DNA of 63,272 nt from the IMG/VR virus record IMGVR_UViG_3300042870_001093, positions 1 to 63,272 of that record. One strand, 5' to 3'. The stretch is from a virus. The position numbers and the translations under genes are program-made. Of this stretch, positions 8,122-16,281 are shown in pieces; positions within the stretch are counted from its first letter, which is position 1; the number at the start of each line of letters is the position of its first letter. The notes below the pieces were generated by a model. That model was not told the DNA's origin. It made no database searches and was given only the letters and a program-made list of their open reading frames with translations.

Positions 8122-8918
8122 AATTTATTTTTTTAAAATCGGGCGACTATTTAGAATTAGAACCCAACAACACTCCTATAGCATCTGTTTGGTTTGAAAG
8201 CATTTTTTCTAAAAAAATGAATATGAGTTATTTTGCTAGAGATACTTCGTTTATAACTCGTTCTAACGAGACTATTAATAATCTAAATACTGCAATTGAT
8301 ATAGTTAATAAGTTTGCTGTAGAAAAAAATCTACCTCAAATCATGTTTGATAAAATTGTTGGTATTGATCAACAATGGCTCAATGCGTCACATAAAAAAT
8401 GGGTATTGCACACTGACAGATTAAAGAATATAGTTAATGGCGACGATACAAAACAAAACTATCCCGGCTTTGTGAAATCTTGGCAAAATATCAATTTATA
8501 CATTCATTCTTTAGAATATTATTATTCTGTTTATTTTACTAATACAAAAGGAGCATATTTAGAAAATATTGATATTAAAATACAGCCGGAAGATTGCGAA
8601 TACTCACAACACGATCTAATTTTAAGATTTGACGATTTAGGAAAACATCAGTATGACCAATGGATTACTGGAAGCGCAGTTGATGAAGAAACTAGCAATT
8701 ACAAAACAATTTCGGCTAGATTTGAATATGCATTTAATCCGCAATTAAATAAAGGAATTCTTCCTAATCCAGCATATATAGAGTGGTGTAATCAAAATAA
8801 TTTACAAGTTATGCCACCGTGGATTATTTTAGGAAACTTTAAAAAGAATAAATGGGAAATTAAACAACTCATACATCAAAATTTATCTCGAGGATTAGAA
8901 GTAGGATTTGAATTATGA
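8118..8918 (+). CDS. Unknown protein in the radical SAM operon, 266 aa
   Basis: I do not recognise a family. The protein is rich in aromatic residues and Asn, starts MKFIFLKSGDYLELE, and contains FESIF, a WQNINLYIHSLEYYYSVYF stretch near residues 118-136 and a PPWIILGNF motif near residue 232. No cysteine cluster, signal peptide or membrane segment is visible. Strand-rich composition suggests a binding protein rather than a classical enzyme. It is coupled by ATGA overlaps to radical SAM protein 4 and to the SGNH-like gene, so it is very likely part of the same pathway, perhaps as a substrate-presenting partner. That role is inference from position. Confidence 0.75.
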   Translation: MKFIFLKSGDYLELEPNNTPIASVWFESIFSKKMNMSYFARDTSFITRSNETINNLNTAIDIVNKFAVEKNLPQIMFDKIVGIDQQWLNASHKKWVLHTDRLKNIVNGDDTKQNYPGFVKSWQNINLYIHSLEYYYSVYFTNTKGAYLENIDIKIQPEDCEYSQHDLILRFDDLGKHQYDQWITGSAVDEETSNYKTISARFEYAFNPQLNKGILPNPAYIEWCNQNNLQVMPPWIILGNFKKNKWEIKQLIHQNLSRGLEVGFEL

Positions 8919-9778
8919 AAATTTATGTAAATGGAGATAGTTTTACTGCTGGCGACGGATTGTCTGATCCAGAAGTTTTTCCAGATTTGTATCCAGGGCA
9001 TCATTCTTGCGACATAGAATTTGACGTAGCATGGTGTAATAAAAGGCATGCAATGCTAGATAAAAATCTTGATTTACACAATCACTGGCAAATTAATAAT
9101 AAGAAATATGTGTGGTCTACAATATTAGGAGAGCTAGTTAATACTATGTTAGTTAATGACAGCGTTACTGTAGTTAATGGTGCCATTGGCGGATCATGTA
9201 TGACAGGCATATCAACTAGAACTATTGCCTATCTTGAATCATTAAGAAGTCGAGCAGACTTGCCAGATCATGTTTTCATAGGCTTAACAAGCATTGGAAG
9301 ATTAGGTTGGTATCACGAAGATACACAAGATATTGGTAAAATTTTTAATTGGGTTAAATCGACTATTCCAGGATTTCATTATCGAGGACATGAAAGTAAA
9401 CATAAAAAATTGTTTGAAACTATTTGGACAACACTCAGTGATGAAGAACTGCTTATTAATTATCTAAAAGAATGTTTACAAATTAAAAATTATGTCAAGA
9501 GAAGAATTGGACGAGATCCTATTTTCTTAAACACTGTGGGTGAATTTTGGCAATACAAAGAAATAGTCAATAACTCTAAAAATCAATGGCTTCGAATGCT
9601 TTGGTTTGATTTATTAGAATTTGATAAGATTAACAATCGATGGTTCAATAAAGGAGCGTTTGAACAAATGACTGCGTGTGGACACGTACTTCCGCCTGGT
9701 CATGCTGAATATGCTAGAGATTTAGCAAGAGAACATTTTGGATGGGGTAAAAATCCGGATGATAGGGATGCCAATTAA
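8915..9778 (+). CDS. SGNH/GDSL-type hydrolase-like protein
   Basis: 287 residues. The N-terminus has the block I signature NGDSFTAG with the presumed nucleophile S9, followed by a glycine-rich GAIGGS element near residue 90. Near the C-terminus PPGHAEYARDL places a candidate catalytic His at about residue 263, as in block V, although the usual Asp three residues before it is not evident. SGNH hydrolases are esterases and acetyl-transfer enzymes, often acting on carbohydrate acetyl groups. The gene is last in the radical SAM operon, with an ATGA overlap upstream, and its end faces the glycosyltransferase operon 17 bases away. An esterase acting on a phage-made or host glycan is plausible. Confidence 0.72.
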   Translation: MKIYVNGDSFTAGDGLSDPEVFPDLYPGHHSCDIEFDVAWCNKRHAMLDKNLDLHNHWQINNKKYVWSTILGELVNTMLVNDSVTVVNGAIGGSCMTGISTRTIAYLESLRSRADLPDHVFIGLTSIGRLGWYHEDTQDIGKIFNWVKSTIPGFHYRGHESKHKKLFETIWTTLSDEELLINYLKECLQIKNYVKRRIGRDPIFLNTVGEFWQYKEIVNNSKNQWLRMLWFDLLEFDKINNRWFNKGAFEQMTACGHVLPPGHAEYARDLAREHFGWGKNPDDRDAN

Positions 9779-9795
9779 GTATCTAGTATAGATTA

Positions 9796-11781
9796 TTATT
9801 TTTTTACTAAGGATTGAAATGTATTAAATTGCTTTTGCAACCATTCAAAATCGTTAATTTTTCTTAACTGATCGGCATCAGCAATATTCAATAATCCGTA
9901 CTGTTTTCCAGCTCGAGCTCCTGCTATACTATATTCTCCATAAAGTTTATCAGATCCAATACTACACCAAGTAATTAATCGATCTTCAGTTTCTTCTTGA
10001 TATCCAGAATCAACAGGACGGCTGGCTAATTTTACACACTCTCTAAACGCAGATTTCCAAGTATTAAACGGATCGGTATTAAAAACTGTTAGATTACTAA
10101 CTTCTTTTATAACTTTAAATTTTTTGCTTATTGCCATAGTCATGTCAACACTAGACATGTCCATATTAATAGTTAAGTTTTTAGGCAATAATTTAACACC
10201 GCCATAGCCGTATGTTAATCCGTTGATAGGATTTTTGCTTAACCAAACATGAACAATATCTGTATCGTGTTTAGGTAGTAGTAGGTCAAATTGAAAATCA
10301 TCTTCTATTATTGCATCACCGTCTACTACCCAAAACATTGGAGTTGTTGCTAATTTTGCGGCTGCAATGTGTGCTTGGTGAATACCTTTTACGCCGTGTA
10401 CACGTTTGGCTCTCGGAAATTGATCAATTAATTTAGCAAAATTTTCATCTGCATTAGGTTCGTTATAAGATATAAACACAATATCGTATAATTTTAATTT
10501 ACTTGCCACAAGGTCATATTCTTTTTTTTCAATCAAATATCTATATTCAACTTCTCTTGCAGAAATAAGTCTTTTCTTCGATAATAACATTATACCGTTG
10601 TACTTAATTTCTTCAACATCAATATTTTTAAAGACGTGATTTATACTAAGCTCATACTTATTTTGGTATGGAAATTGAAGATCAAATTTAAAATCTGGCG
10701 CAGGTTCAACTTCCGGAGGAATCGCCCAAAACATATCTGTATCAGCTGTGTTAAGAGCATGTTCGTAATCACTAAACGTATCGATTACAAATTTGTCGTA
10801 CGGTTTATATTTGCTGGCCACTAGATCGTGTTCTTTTTTATCTATAAAAAATCTATGTTCAATCTCTTTCTTAGATACTGGCTTATTTGTAGAAAATAAC
10901 ACAACACCGTTAACGAACGATTCCTGATCGTTAGATATATTTTTAAACACGTGATTTTCGTTTCGATCATAGGAATTATGGTGACTAAAATAAGTTTCAA
11001 AAATTTGATCATTAATTATTTCAATATTTGGCCATACTCCCCAAAACATTGTTAAAGGTGAATTTTCTAATGCAGATCGATATTCTTCATAATTGTTAAT
11101 AATAAAAATAGGATATGTTTTAGGTTTACTAGCTACTATATCAATTTCTTTTTTGTTAACATAAAATCTATGATCAAATTCTTTTTTACTAATTTCTTTG
11201 TATTTTGAAAACAACGCTATTCCGTCAAAAAATTCTCCGTTTTTAAATACATGAGTTATGTTTCGATGAAATGCATCGTATGTTGGAACATAATAATCAA
11301 AAAGAAAATTTTCGGCTACAACAACATCATCCCATACTGCCCAGAACATCGCTGTTGAAGATTGCTCTTTTGCATTTAAATAATCGTTGTATGTTTTTAT
11401 ATTATGAATTTCAAATTTCTTAGGAGTTGATGCAATTACATCCATCTCCTTTTTGTTCATAAAAAATCTATGATCAAATTCTTTTTGTGTAGTATTGGCT
11501 GTTTTAGGAAATAGATTTATTCCGTCAAATGTTGTTCCGTTTAACCAAACGTGGGTATATTCTTCGTCCCACTTAGATACTCTGTATTCAAAATTAAAAT
11601 CGTCAGCTACAACAACATCATCCCATACGACCCAAAAGAATTTTGTAAATGCTTTCTTTTTAATGTCATCGAACGATTTTACATTATCAATTTTTTGAGA
11701 AGATGGAAATTTAGAACGAAATTGTTTCCAATTTTGTTCATCAATAATATTTTTACTTACATAAAAAATATCATAGACCAT
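9796..11781 (-). CDS. Glycosyltransferase-like protein with four decayed tandem repeats, 661 aa
   Basis: The C-terminal unit (residues ~428-661) matches the adjacent 303-residue glycosyltransferase: YDIVFISYNEPNADEN, RVHGVKG and a DGD metal-binding motif at 487-489. Four shorter units precede it (about 1-118, 119-218, 219-323, 324-427). Each has MFW or FFW, a WDDVVVA-like strand, HVxKN or HVWLN, a DHRF-like motif and KKExDxVAS. WDD is kept in units 1 and 2 but replaced in units 3 and 4, so most units have probably lost catalysis. The start overlaps the upstream gene by 11 bases. Roles could be sugar transfer by the last unit and acceptor or partner binding by the others. Confidence 0.72.
   Translation of the reverse strand: MVYDIFYVSKNIIDEQNWKQFRSKFPSSQKIDNVKSFDDIKKKAFTKFFWVVWDDVVVADDFNFEYRVSKWDEEYTHVWLNGTTFDGINLFPKTANTTQKEFDHRFFMNKKEMDVIASTPKKFEIHNIKTYNDYLNAKEQSSTAMFWAVWDDVVVAENFLFDYYVPTYDAFHRNITHVFKNGEFFDGIALFSKYKEISKKEFDHRFYVNKKEIDIVASKPKTYPIFIINNYEEYRSALENSPLTMFWGVWPNIEIINDQIFETYFSHHNSYDRNENHVFKNISNDQESFVNGVVLFSTNKPVSKKEIEHRFFIDKKEHDLVASKYKPYDKFVIDTFSDYEHALNTADTDMFWAIPPEVEPAPDFKFDLQFPYQNKYELSINHVFKNIDVEEIKYNGIMLLSKKRLISAREVEYRYLIEKKEYDLVASKLKLYDIVFISYNEPNADENFAKLIDQFPRAKRVHGVKGIHQAHIAAAKLATTPMFWVVDGDAIIEDDFQFDLLLPKHDTDIVHVWLSKNPINGLTYGYGGVKLLPKNLTINMDMSSVDMTMAISKKFKVIKEVSNLTVFNTDPFNTWKSAFRECVKLASRPVDSGYQEETEDRLITWCSIGSDKLYGEYSIAGARAGKQYGLLNIADADQLRKINDFEWLQKQFNTFQSLVKK
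10501..11781 (-). repeat. Four ~100-residue coding repeats in the glycosyltransferase-like gene
   Basis: Units of about 118, 100, 105 and 104 codons, each ending in VAS, occupy the 5' 427 codons of the gene. They are recognisable at protein level (EFDHRF, EIEHRF and EVEYRY in successive units) but diverged at DNA level, so the duplications are old rather than recent slippage. Confidence 0.75.
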
Positions 11782-12682
11782 CAGTGGTCCTCATATATGT
11801 ATTTGTTAATTTAATAGTTTCTTCGTACAAATCTAAAGTATATTTGCTCTGTTGACTATCTAGATAGGGATAATCAAAACCTAGTTCTAATTTAATTTTT
11901 TCACCTAATGATTTAATTTCATCATCTAGACCATCACCGCCTACTTCTTCAAATGGGCGGCCATATTGATTCCAAATACCTTTAAGGATTTCAAAGTCTC
12001 GAACCTCTACATAATTCCAGTCGGTACAGTTTGCTAACCAAGTGCCTAATCTAGCACCATATATAGCATAAAGTCCGTTTTCTTCATGAGCACCAACTGT
12101 TGACCACATACGTAATCTATGCAAATTGTGCCACCAAACACGTTCGCTAATCTCTTGTGGTGACACTTTAACTCCATCGAGTAAGGTCATTTTAACGCCT
12201 TCACGAAATCCTGCTCTCCATGCTTGAAAAGGACTTCCGGTAATATCAGTATCACTATAACATTCTTTAAATTGACGATACCCATCTTCCCAACAAAAGT
12301 CTACTTGAGCGCGATCGCTTTCACTAGCTTCATGGGTTTTCATATTGAGAATAAAATCTCGTTTCCATATTTTAAGCCCGCCATTACCGTAGAGTAAGCC
12401 ATTAAGTTTGTTTTTTCCTAGCCAACTATATACCTGTATCTTAGGATTACTTGTATCGATGTCTAGATTAAAAAATTTAGGATTAACTATATTATCAGCG
12501 TCAACCGTAATAACCCATTCAGTTTCACTTAACTCAGCTGCTGCCTTATGTGCAGCATCACTACCCTTCACCCCGTGAACTCGTTTAGCCCAAGGAAGTT
12601 TATTACATAAATCAGCATAATGCTTATCTGCATTGGGTTCGTCATAACTTAAAAATACAATGTCAAGTTCTATTGTTTTCAT
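11771..12682 (-). CDS. Glycosyltransferase-like protein (GT-A fold), 303 aa
   Basis: The N-terminal beta-alpha-beta start (IELDIVFLSYDEPNAD) and a DAD motif at 61-63 (WVITVDADN) indicate a GT-A nucleotide-sugar-binding fold. GVKGSDAAHKAAAEL lies between them. The middle part has VYSWLGKN, GLLYGNGGLK and a W-rich C-terminal half with GSPFQAWRAGFREGVK, which the 661-residue neighbour also shows. The protein is of normal single-domain size and probably transfers a sugar to a phage or host acceptor in the cytoplasm. It overlaps the next gene by 11 bases and the previous one by four (ATGA). The donor sugar cannot be predicted. Confidence 0.78.
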   Translation of the reverse strand: MKTIELDIVFLSYDEPNADKHYADLCNKLPWAKRVHGVKGSDAAHKAAAELSETEWVITVDADNIVNPKFFNLDIDTSNPKIQVYSWLGKNKLNGLLYGNGGLKIWKRDFILNMKTHEASESDRAQVDFCWEDGYRQFKECYSDTDITGSPFQAWRAGFREGVKMTLLDGVKVSPQEISERVWWHNLHRLRMWSTVGAHEENGLYAIYGARLGTWLANCTDWNYVEVRDFEILKGIWNQYGRPFEEVGGDGLDDEIKSLGEKIKLELGFDYPYLDSQQSKYTLDLYEETIKLTNTYMRTTDGL

Positions 12683-13272
12683 ATTGTTTCAAATATATAT
12701 TTGTCAAAAATTCGCCTTGTATAAACACTAAATCTATTTGGCAAATCTAATGTAAATAATTTTGTATTTTCTGTAATGTCGCCTGCCCTAATGCTTAACA
12801 TATGAAGGAGGACATTGGGGTCGTTGTAATCAGTTACTAAAAAAATCATTTCAGTTGCACCGTCCCAAATAATATTATTTGAGTATTTGTCGCTCATTGA
12901 AAATATTAATGTACTATTTTTTGTATCATGTGAAATTGTGATATCAGGATCTTGCATATTTGACCACTTTTTATCTATTATTCTATGCAAGATGTCATCG
13001 ATCTTTATTAGACTATGGGTGGAAAATTTGTTTAATTTAACTAATTTCTTAGTTGGTAAATCAACCCTATAAGAAAATAGATTTTCCTCTCCTGTAGAAA
13101 CTGCTGTGGCAATTTCTTCATCAATTTTTATATTATTTGTATTATCAAATACCGCATGAGAAGGATATATTCCAATTAAAGATCCGTCATCTTTAAATGT
13201 TGCATAGTATTCGACGGTTTGATTGACTGGTAATTTAATCCACTCGTCAAAGTCCATTAATTCTTGTTCCAT
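12679..13272 (-). CDS. Unknown protein in the glycosyltransferase operon, 197 aa
   Basis: No recognised family. The N-terminus is acidic (MEQELMDFDEWIKLP). The body is strand-rich with TVEYYATFKDDGSLIGIYPSH and a C-terminal stretch with IIWDGATEMIF. No DxD motif, membrane segment or signal peptide is visible. It is coupled by a four-base overlap to the glycosyltransferase downstream and by 16 bases to the upstream one. An accessory or carbohydrate-binding role is possible from context only. Confidence 0.68.
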   Translation of the reverse strand: MEQELMDFDEWIKLPVNQTVEYYATFKDDGSLIGIYPSHAVFDNTNNIKIDEEIATAVSTGEENLFSYRVDLPTKKLVKLNKFSTHSLIKIDDILHRIIDKKWSNMQDPDITISHDTKNSTLIFSMSDKYSNNIIWDGATEMIFLVTDYNDPNVLLHMLSIRAGDITENTKLFTLDLPNRFSVYTRRIFDKYIFETI

Positions 13273-14099
13273 GCAATCTCCTCTAACATACTAACTATTT
13301 CGTCATTAACTAGATCTTTTTCAACATAATGCACAATATTATATTGCTGATAATTTCCAATTTTTAAATTTCCCTGTGTATTAAAATAAAAACCTGCATG
13401 TTCAGTGACCCTTTCGGCAGTCCAGGGCCAATTTTGAATCATCGGTTTCATATGTACTATATTAGGAAACGCTAAATCATAACTTATAATATCACTTATA
13501 TCTAAAATCTTTGCGCTTAGAGCGAATGCTTCATCTGTTCCAACAACTTTTGGTTTATGTTTAGTAAGATATAAATTACTAAACTCTAAAGGGTTTTTTA
13601 TAATATATCTACCTAAATTGAAAAATTCTGTTGCAAGCTCGGATCCTTGTTTAAAAAAAGTAAACATGGAATATAAATTAGGAAGATTGTTTTTTGTAAA
13701 TGTTTTTCTATAAAAATCATTTATGATTGTTTCACCTCTATAGGTTAAGGCCTTTGGAGGAATGTATAATTCACAATTTTCAATAAAGTAATCAATCCAA
13801 TGGCTATGATCCCTAAGAAAAAGCATGTCTGCATCAAGGCATACTGTATTTTCAAAAGGAGATAGTTGATCCATCCAGCTACGGCCATCCCAATGTGTTT
13901 CTTTATCCCAGGTAATTACATGATCAAAAACCCAAGGACTTTTTAAATTATTAACTAGCTGAGGTTTATCGATTACTAAAGCAACTTTATTGTATCCTGG
14001 TTTCTGAGTATTTTTAATACTTAATGCAAGAGCATAGGCCAGTTTAAGATAGTCTATATTATCATTCGAAGCAACAAAAATTAAATAACCAAAGTTCAT
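13257..14099 (-). CDS. Glycosyltransferase-like protein (GT8-type DAD motif), 280 aa
   Basis: The start GYLIFVASNDNIDYLKLAYA resembles the nucleotide-binding strand and helix of retaining GT-A enzymes. A WMDQLSPFENTVCLDAD segment places the DxD metal-binding motif at D89-D91, preceded by a typical 'path to the donor' strand. LFLRD after the motif is typical of the GT8-like group. It probably works in the cytoplasm on a sugar nucleotide. It is linked to the genes on both sides by overlaps (four bases upstream, 16 downstream). The shared design with the 286-residue neighbour suggests divergence after duplication. Confidence 0.76.
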   Translation of the reverse strand: MNFGYLIFVASNDNIDYLKLAYALALSIKNTQKPGYNKVALVIDKPQLVNNLKSPWVFDHVITWDKETHWDGRSWMDQLSPFENTVCLDADMLFLRDHSHWIDYFIENCELYIPPKALTYRGETIINDFYRKTFTKNNLPNLYSMFTFFKQGSELATEFFNLGRYIIKNPLEFSNLYLTKHKPKVVGTDEAFALSAKILDISDIISYDLAFPNIVHMKPMIQNWPWTAERVTEHAGFYFNTQGNLKIGNYQQYNIVHYVEKDLVNDEIVSMLEEIAWNKN

Positions 14100-14956
14100 A
14101 TTAACTCCAGTAGTTTTTCTTTATTTCTAATAATACTTTGTTTGTTCATAACGTGAACATCAGAACCTTGTGTAGTTGCAGCCCAAAAATCTCCGCAATT
14201 AAGTGGTTTGTCAATTAGGAACGTTAGCCGATCTCCATTTACATCATGTAAAATATCTTTATCAAATACTGTTAGAATAGGAGGTAATGTATAAACAAAC
14301 TCAGTTTCAAACCCGTTCATGATATGTTTGGCAACGCTAAATGAAATGTCGTTTCGATATTGCCTTGGGTCAAATCTAAATAGGTCGGCATAATATCTAT
14401 AATTGTCTTTAATATAATCAACTAATTTAAAAAAGAATCTACTTTCTTCGTTTTTAGTAAACATTACAGTAGTGGCCCAAAACATATGAACTCCGGTTTC
14501 ACTTACACGTTGATCTAATATACCGCTGCGGTCACCTGTTATATCATTCATAGAATGTCCTAACATCACACTACTATCTGTGTTCCAGTACTCATTTAGT
14601 TTGTTAGAAAAGATTAAATAATCACTGTCAACTAACAGGGTTTGATCGTAAGGACTTAAATCCCAAACTGAAAATCTATTTGAATTTACAAAAGGAATTG
14701 TCTGGCTGTAAAAACCATCATGAAGTTTTCTTGTATTTTTTGTTCTAGGCTTTTCAATTTCAATAATCTTATCAAAAATAGATTCGGCTCTAGCATACAT
14801 CTCTGATTCTTTTAACCAAGCAATTGTCCATTTGTCTGTTATTAAACTAACTGGTAATCCCAAATGTTTTTTTGCTAGGCCGCCAGAAATTATACCCATT
14901 ACACCATAATCTACTTCTGGGCCATTATGAGCAAAAATTAATACGCCTTTAGTCAT
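14096..14956 (-). CDS. Glycosyltransferase-like protein (DSD motif), 286 aa
   Basis: MTKGVLIFAHNGPEVDYG forms the first strand and loop. A DLSPYDQTLLVDSD segment gives a DxD motif at 110-112, and further on there are motifs typical of the same GT-A group (FWATTVMFTKNEES, DPRQYRNDISFS). The spacing LSP(F/Y)-x5-6-(V/L)-D-x-D matches that of the 280-residue neighbour. No membrane anchor is visible. It follows the small late gene at 14953-15303 with a four-base overlap, so it should be made late in infection together with structural proteins. Acceptor unknown; virion fibres or a host glycan are candidates. Confidence 0.76.
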   Translation of the reverse strand: MTKGVLIFAHNGPEVDYGVMGIISGGLAKKHLGLPVSLITDKWTIAWLKESEMYARAESIFDKIIEIEKPRTKNTRKLHDGFYSQTIPFVNSNRFSVWDLSPYDQTLLVDSDYLIFSNKLNEYWNTDSSVMLGHSMNDITGDRSGILDQRVSETGVHMFWATTVMFTKNEESRFFFKLVDYIKDNYRYYADLFRFDPRQYRNDISFSVAKHIMNGFETEFVYTLPPILTVFDKDILHDVNGDRLTFLIDKPLNCGDFWAATTQGSDVHVMNKQSIIRNKEKLLELI

Positions 14957-15303
14957 ATATTCAATAATTTTTCTACGGTTCTGCTAGATTTAATTTTTTC
15001 GTATTCTTCGTGATATTCGTAGGTGGCAGTAAAATACCTATCTAGAATTTCATCTCGAAATATTTGTAGGTCTGGAATTAAAATTGGGTTTTCATTTTGA
15101 TCAATTAAGGGAACATTTTCTGTTCTGTCTTGATCAATTAGCATTTGAACAAAAACTAATAGTGTTCTATCAATCTTAAATATACCGCCGGAGTGGCCGT
15201 AAGTCAATTTACCCTCAATTTTTTCTTTAAGGGTTTTTCTTTGAATTGCTAGGGTTTGTCTATAATTAGAAAAATCTAAGGCAGCTTTTAGACGGTCGTC
15301 CAT
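14953..15303 (-). CDS. Small phage protein leading the glycosyltransferase operon, 116 aa
   Basis: The sequence MDDRLKAALDFSNYRQTLAIQ, followed by GHSGGIFKIDRTLLVF and a long C-terminal helix, resembles a hypothetical protein that I associate with the structural region of marine T4-like phages. It has an excellent ribosome-binding site (TAGGAG, six bases from the ATG) and a perfect TATAAATA late promoter 26 bases upstream. It ends by overlapping the first glycosyltransferase gene by four bases. A small structural or chaperone role for fibres is possible. No catalytic motif is seen. Confidence 0.75.
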   Translation of the reverse strand: MDDRLKAALDFSNYRQTLAIQRKTLKEKIEGKLTYGHSGGIFKIDRTLLVFVQMLIDQDRTENVPLIDQNENPILIPDLQIFRDEILDRYFTATYEYHEEYEKIKSSRTVEKLLNI

Positions 15304-15328
15304 GGTATCTCCTATAAAACACGCACAT

Positions 15329-15336
15329 TATTTATA
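15329..15336 (-). promoter_or_regulatory. T4-type late promoter TATAAATA
   Basis: An exact match to the T4 late promoter octamer on the minus strand, 26 bases upstream of the ATG at 15303. It should place the small protein and the downstream glycosyltransferase operon under gp55 control. Read-through from the fibre genes upstream is also possible, because no terminator is seen between 15361 and 15303. Confidence 0.7.
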
Positions 15337-15360
15337 TGGCGTCTTATAGAGGATTAAAAT

Positions 15361-16272
15361 TTATGAACCAGAAATTGCGCTCAAAGAAGACGACGAGGGG
15401 CCTACAGTGGTAAATGTCCCACTTGGTTGTAAAAATCCAGAAGGACGAACCTGATCAACTGTTAGAGTAAGCGTACCGTCAACTAAATCTCCAGGAGGAA
15501 TTGCCGGTGTTCCGCCTCCTGGCACTGGATCAGTGTATGCATCTAACCACGTTATTCTAAAATTAACAATGTTTGCTGTTCCTAACAAGTTATTAGAAAC
15601 ATTACAAGACGCTTCTAACCGCCATTTATTATTAGAATATGCCGAGCTACCTGAAATTTCAGCAAAAGTTTGAAAACTACTAGTTAAAGAAAAGAAATTA
15701 ATTCCAGAGGGGCCACCTACAAATGCTTGAGCTCCTGCAGAATTCAATAAATTACTCCACGATGTATTTTGTGCTTCACCGTTGCCGCCAGTTCTAGTAC
15801 TAGCGAATCGAATTTTTCCGCCGGCATTAAAGAAGAATCTTGCCTGTTCTGCTGTAGAAAATGTAACTGATGCTGTAGCACTAACTGATTGATACCACGA
15901 AGAAGTAAATGATGTGCTGTTGATTGCTTCTGTAACAAATTGTCCTGTACCTAGGTCAAATCTATTTGTAGTTGCTGTATCTGCAAAGGTATTGTATTGA
16001 AAATTAGGTTGGCTGGCACCAAATCTCACCACATCGCCTACAGCCACTGTGGTCAATGCGGCAGCTGATCCTGTTTGATGTAACAGCGCATTATAGATAT
16101 CATATCTCAAGGCATCCCATTGAGTCTTTGTTACTGAATTTCCTGCTGCTACTAAAGAACTGAATGTGTTTTGTCCGTAACCAGAATTACCAGCTCCCGT
16201 GGCCATTACATTGAATATTTTTGTTCTGATTGTGTTATAATCAGTTGCAGAAATAAAATCACCGATTGCCAT
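15361..16272 (-). CDS. Fibre or virion structural protein, 303 aa
   Basis: A low-charge, Ser/Thr/Gly/Asn-rich protein typical of phage fibres and adhesins. The N-terminal ~100 residues (MAIGDFISATDYNTIRTKIF, then TKTQWDALRYDIYNAL) look like an attachment module, and the rest is strand-rich with SFTSSWYQS and IRFASTRTGG. A PVPGGGTPAIPPG linker near residue 250 precedes a C-terminal tip. It lies downstream of the paralogous fibre genes with RBS AAGGAA. I see no enzymatic motif. Host binding or fibre attachment is likely from composition and position. Confidence 0.75.
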   Translation of the reverse strand: MAIGDFISATDYNTIRTKIFNVMATGAGNSGYGQNTFSSLVAAGNSVTKTQWDALRYDIYNALLHQTGSAAALTTVAVGDVVRFGASQPNFQYNTFADTATTNRFDLGTGQFVTEAINSTSFTSSWYQSVSATASVTFSTAEQARFFFNAGGKIRFASTRTGGNGEAQNTSWSNLLNSAGAQAFVGGPSGINFFSLTSSFQTFAEISGSSAYSNNKWRLEASCNVSNNLLGTANIVNFRITWLDAYTDPVPGGGTPAIPPGDLVDGTLTLTVDQVRPSGFLQPSGTFTTVGPSSSSLSAISGS

Positions 16273-16281
16273 AAATTTTCC

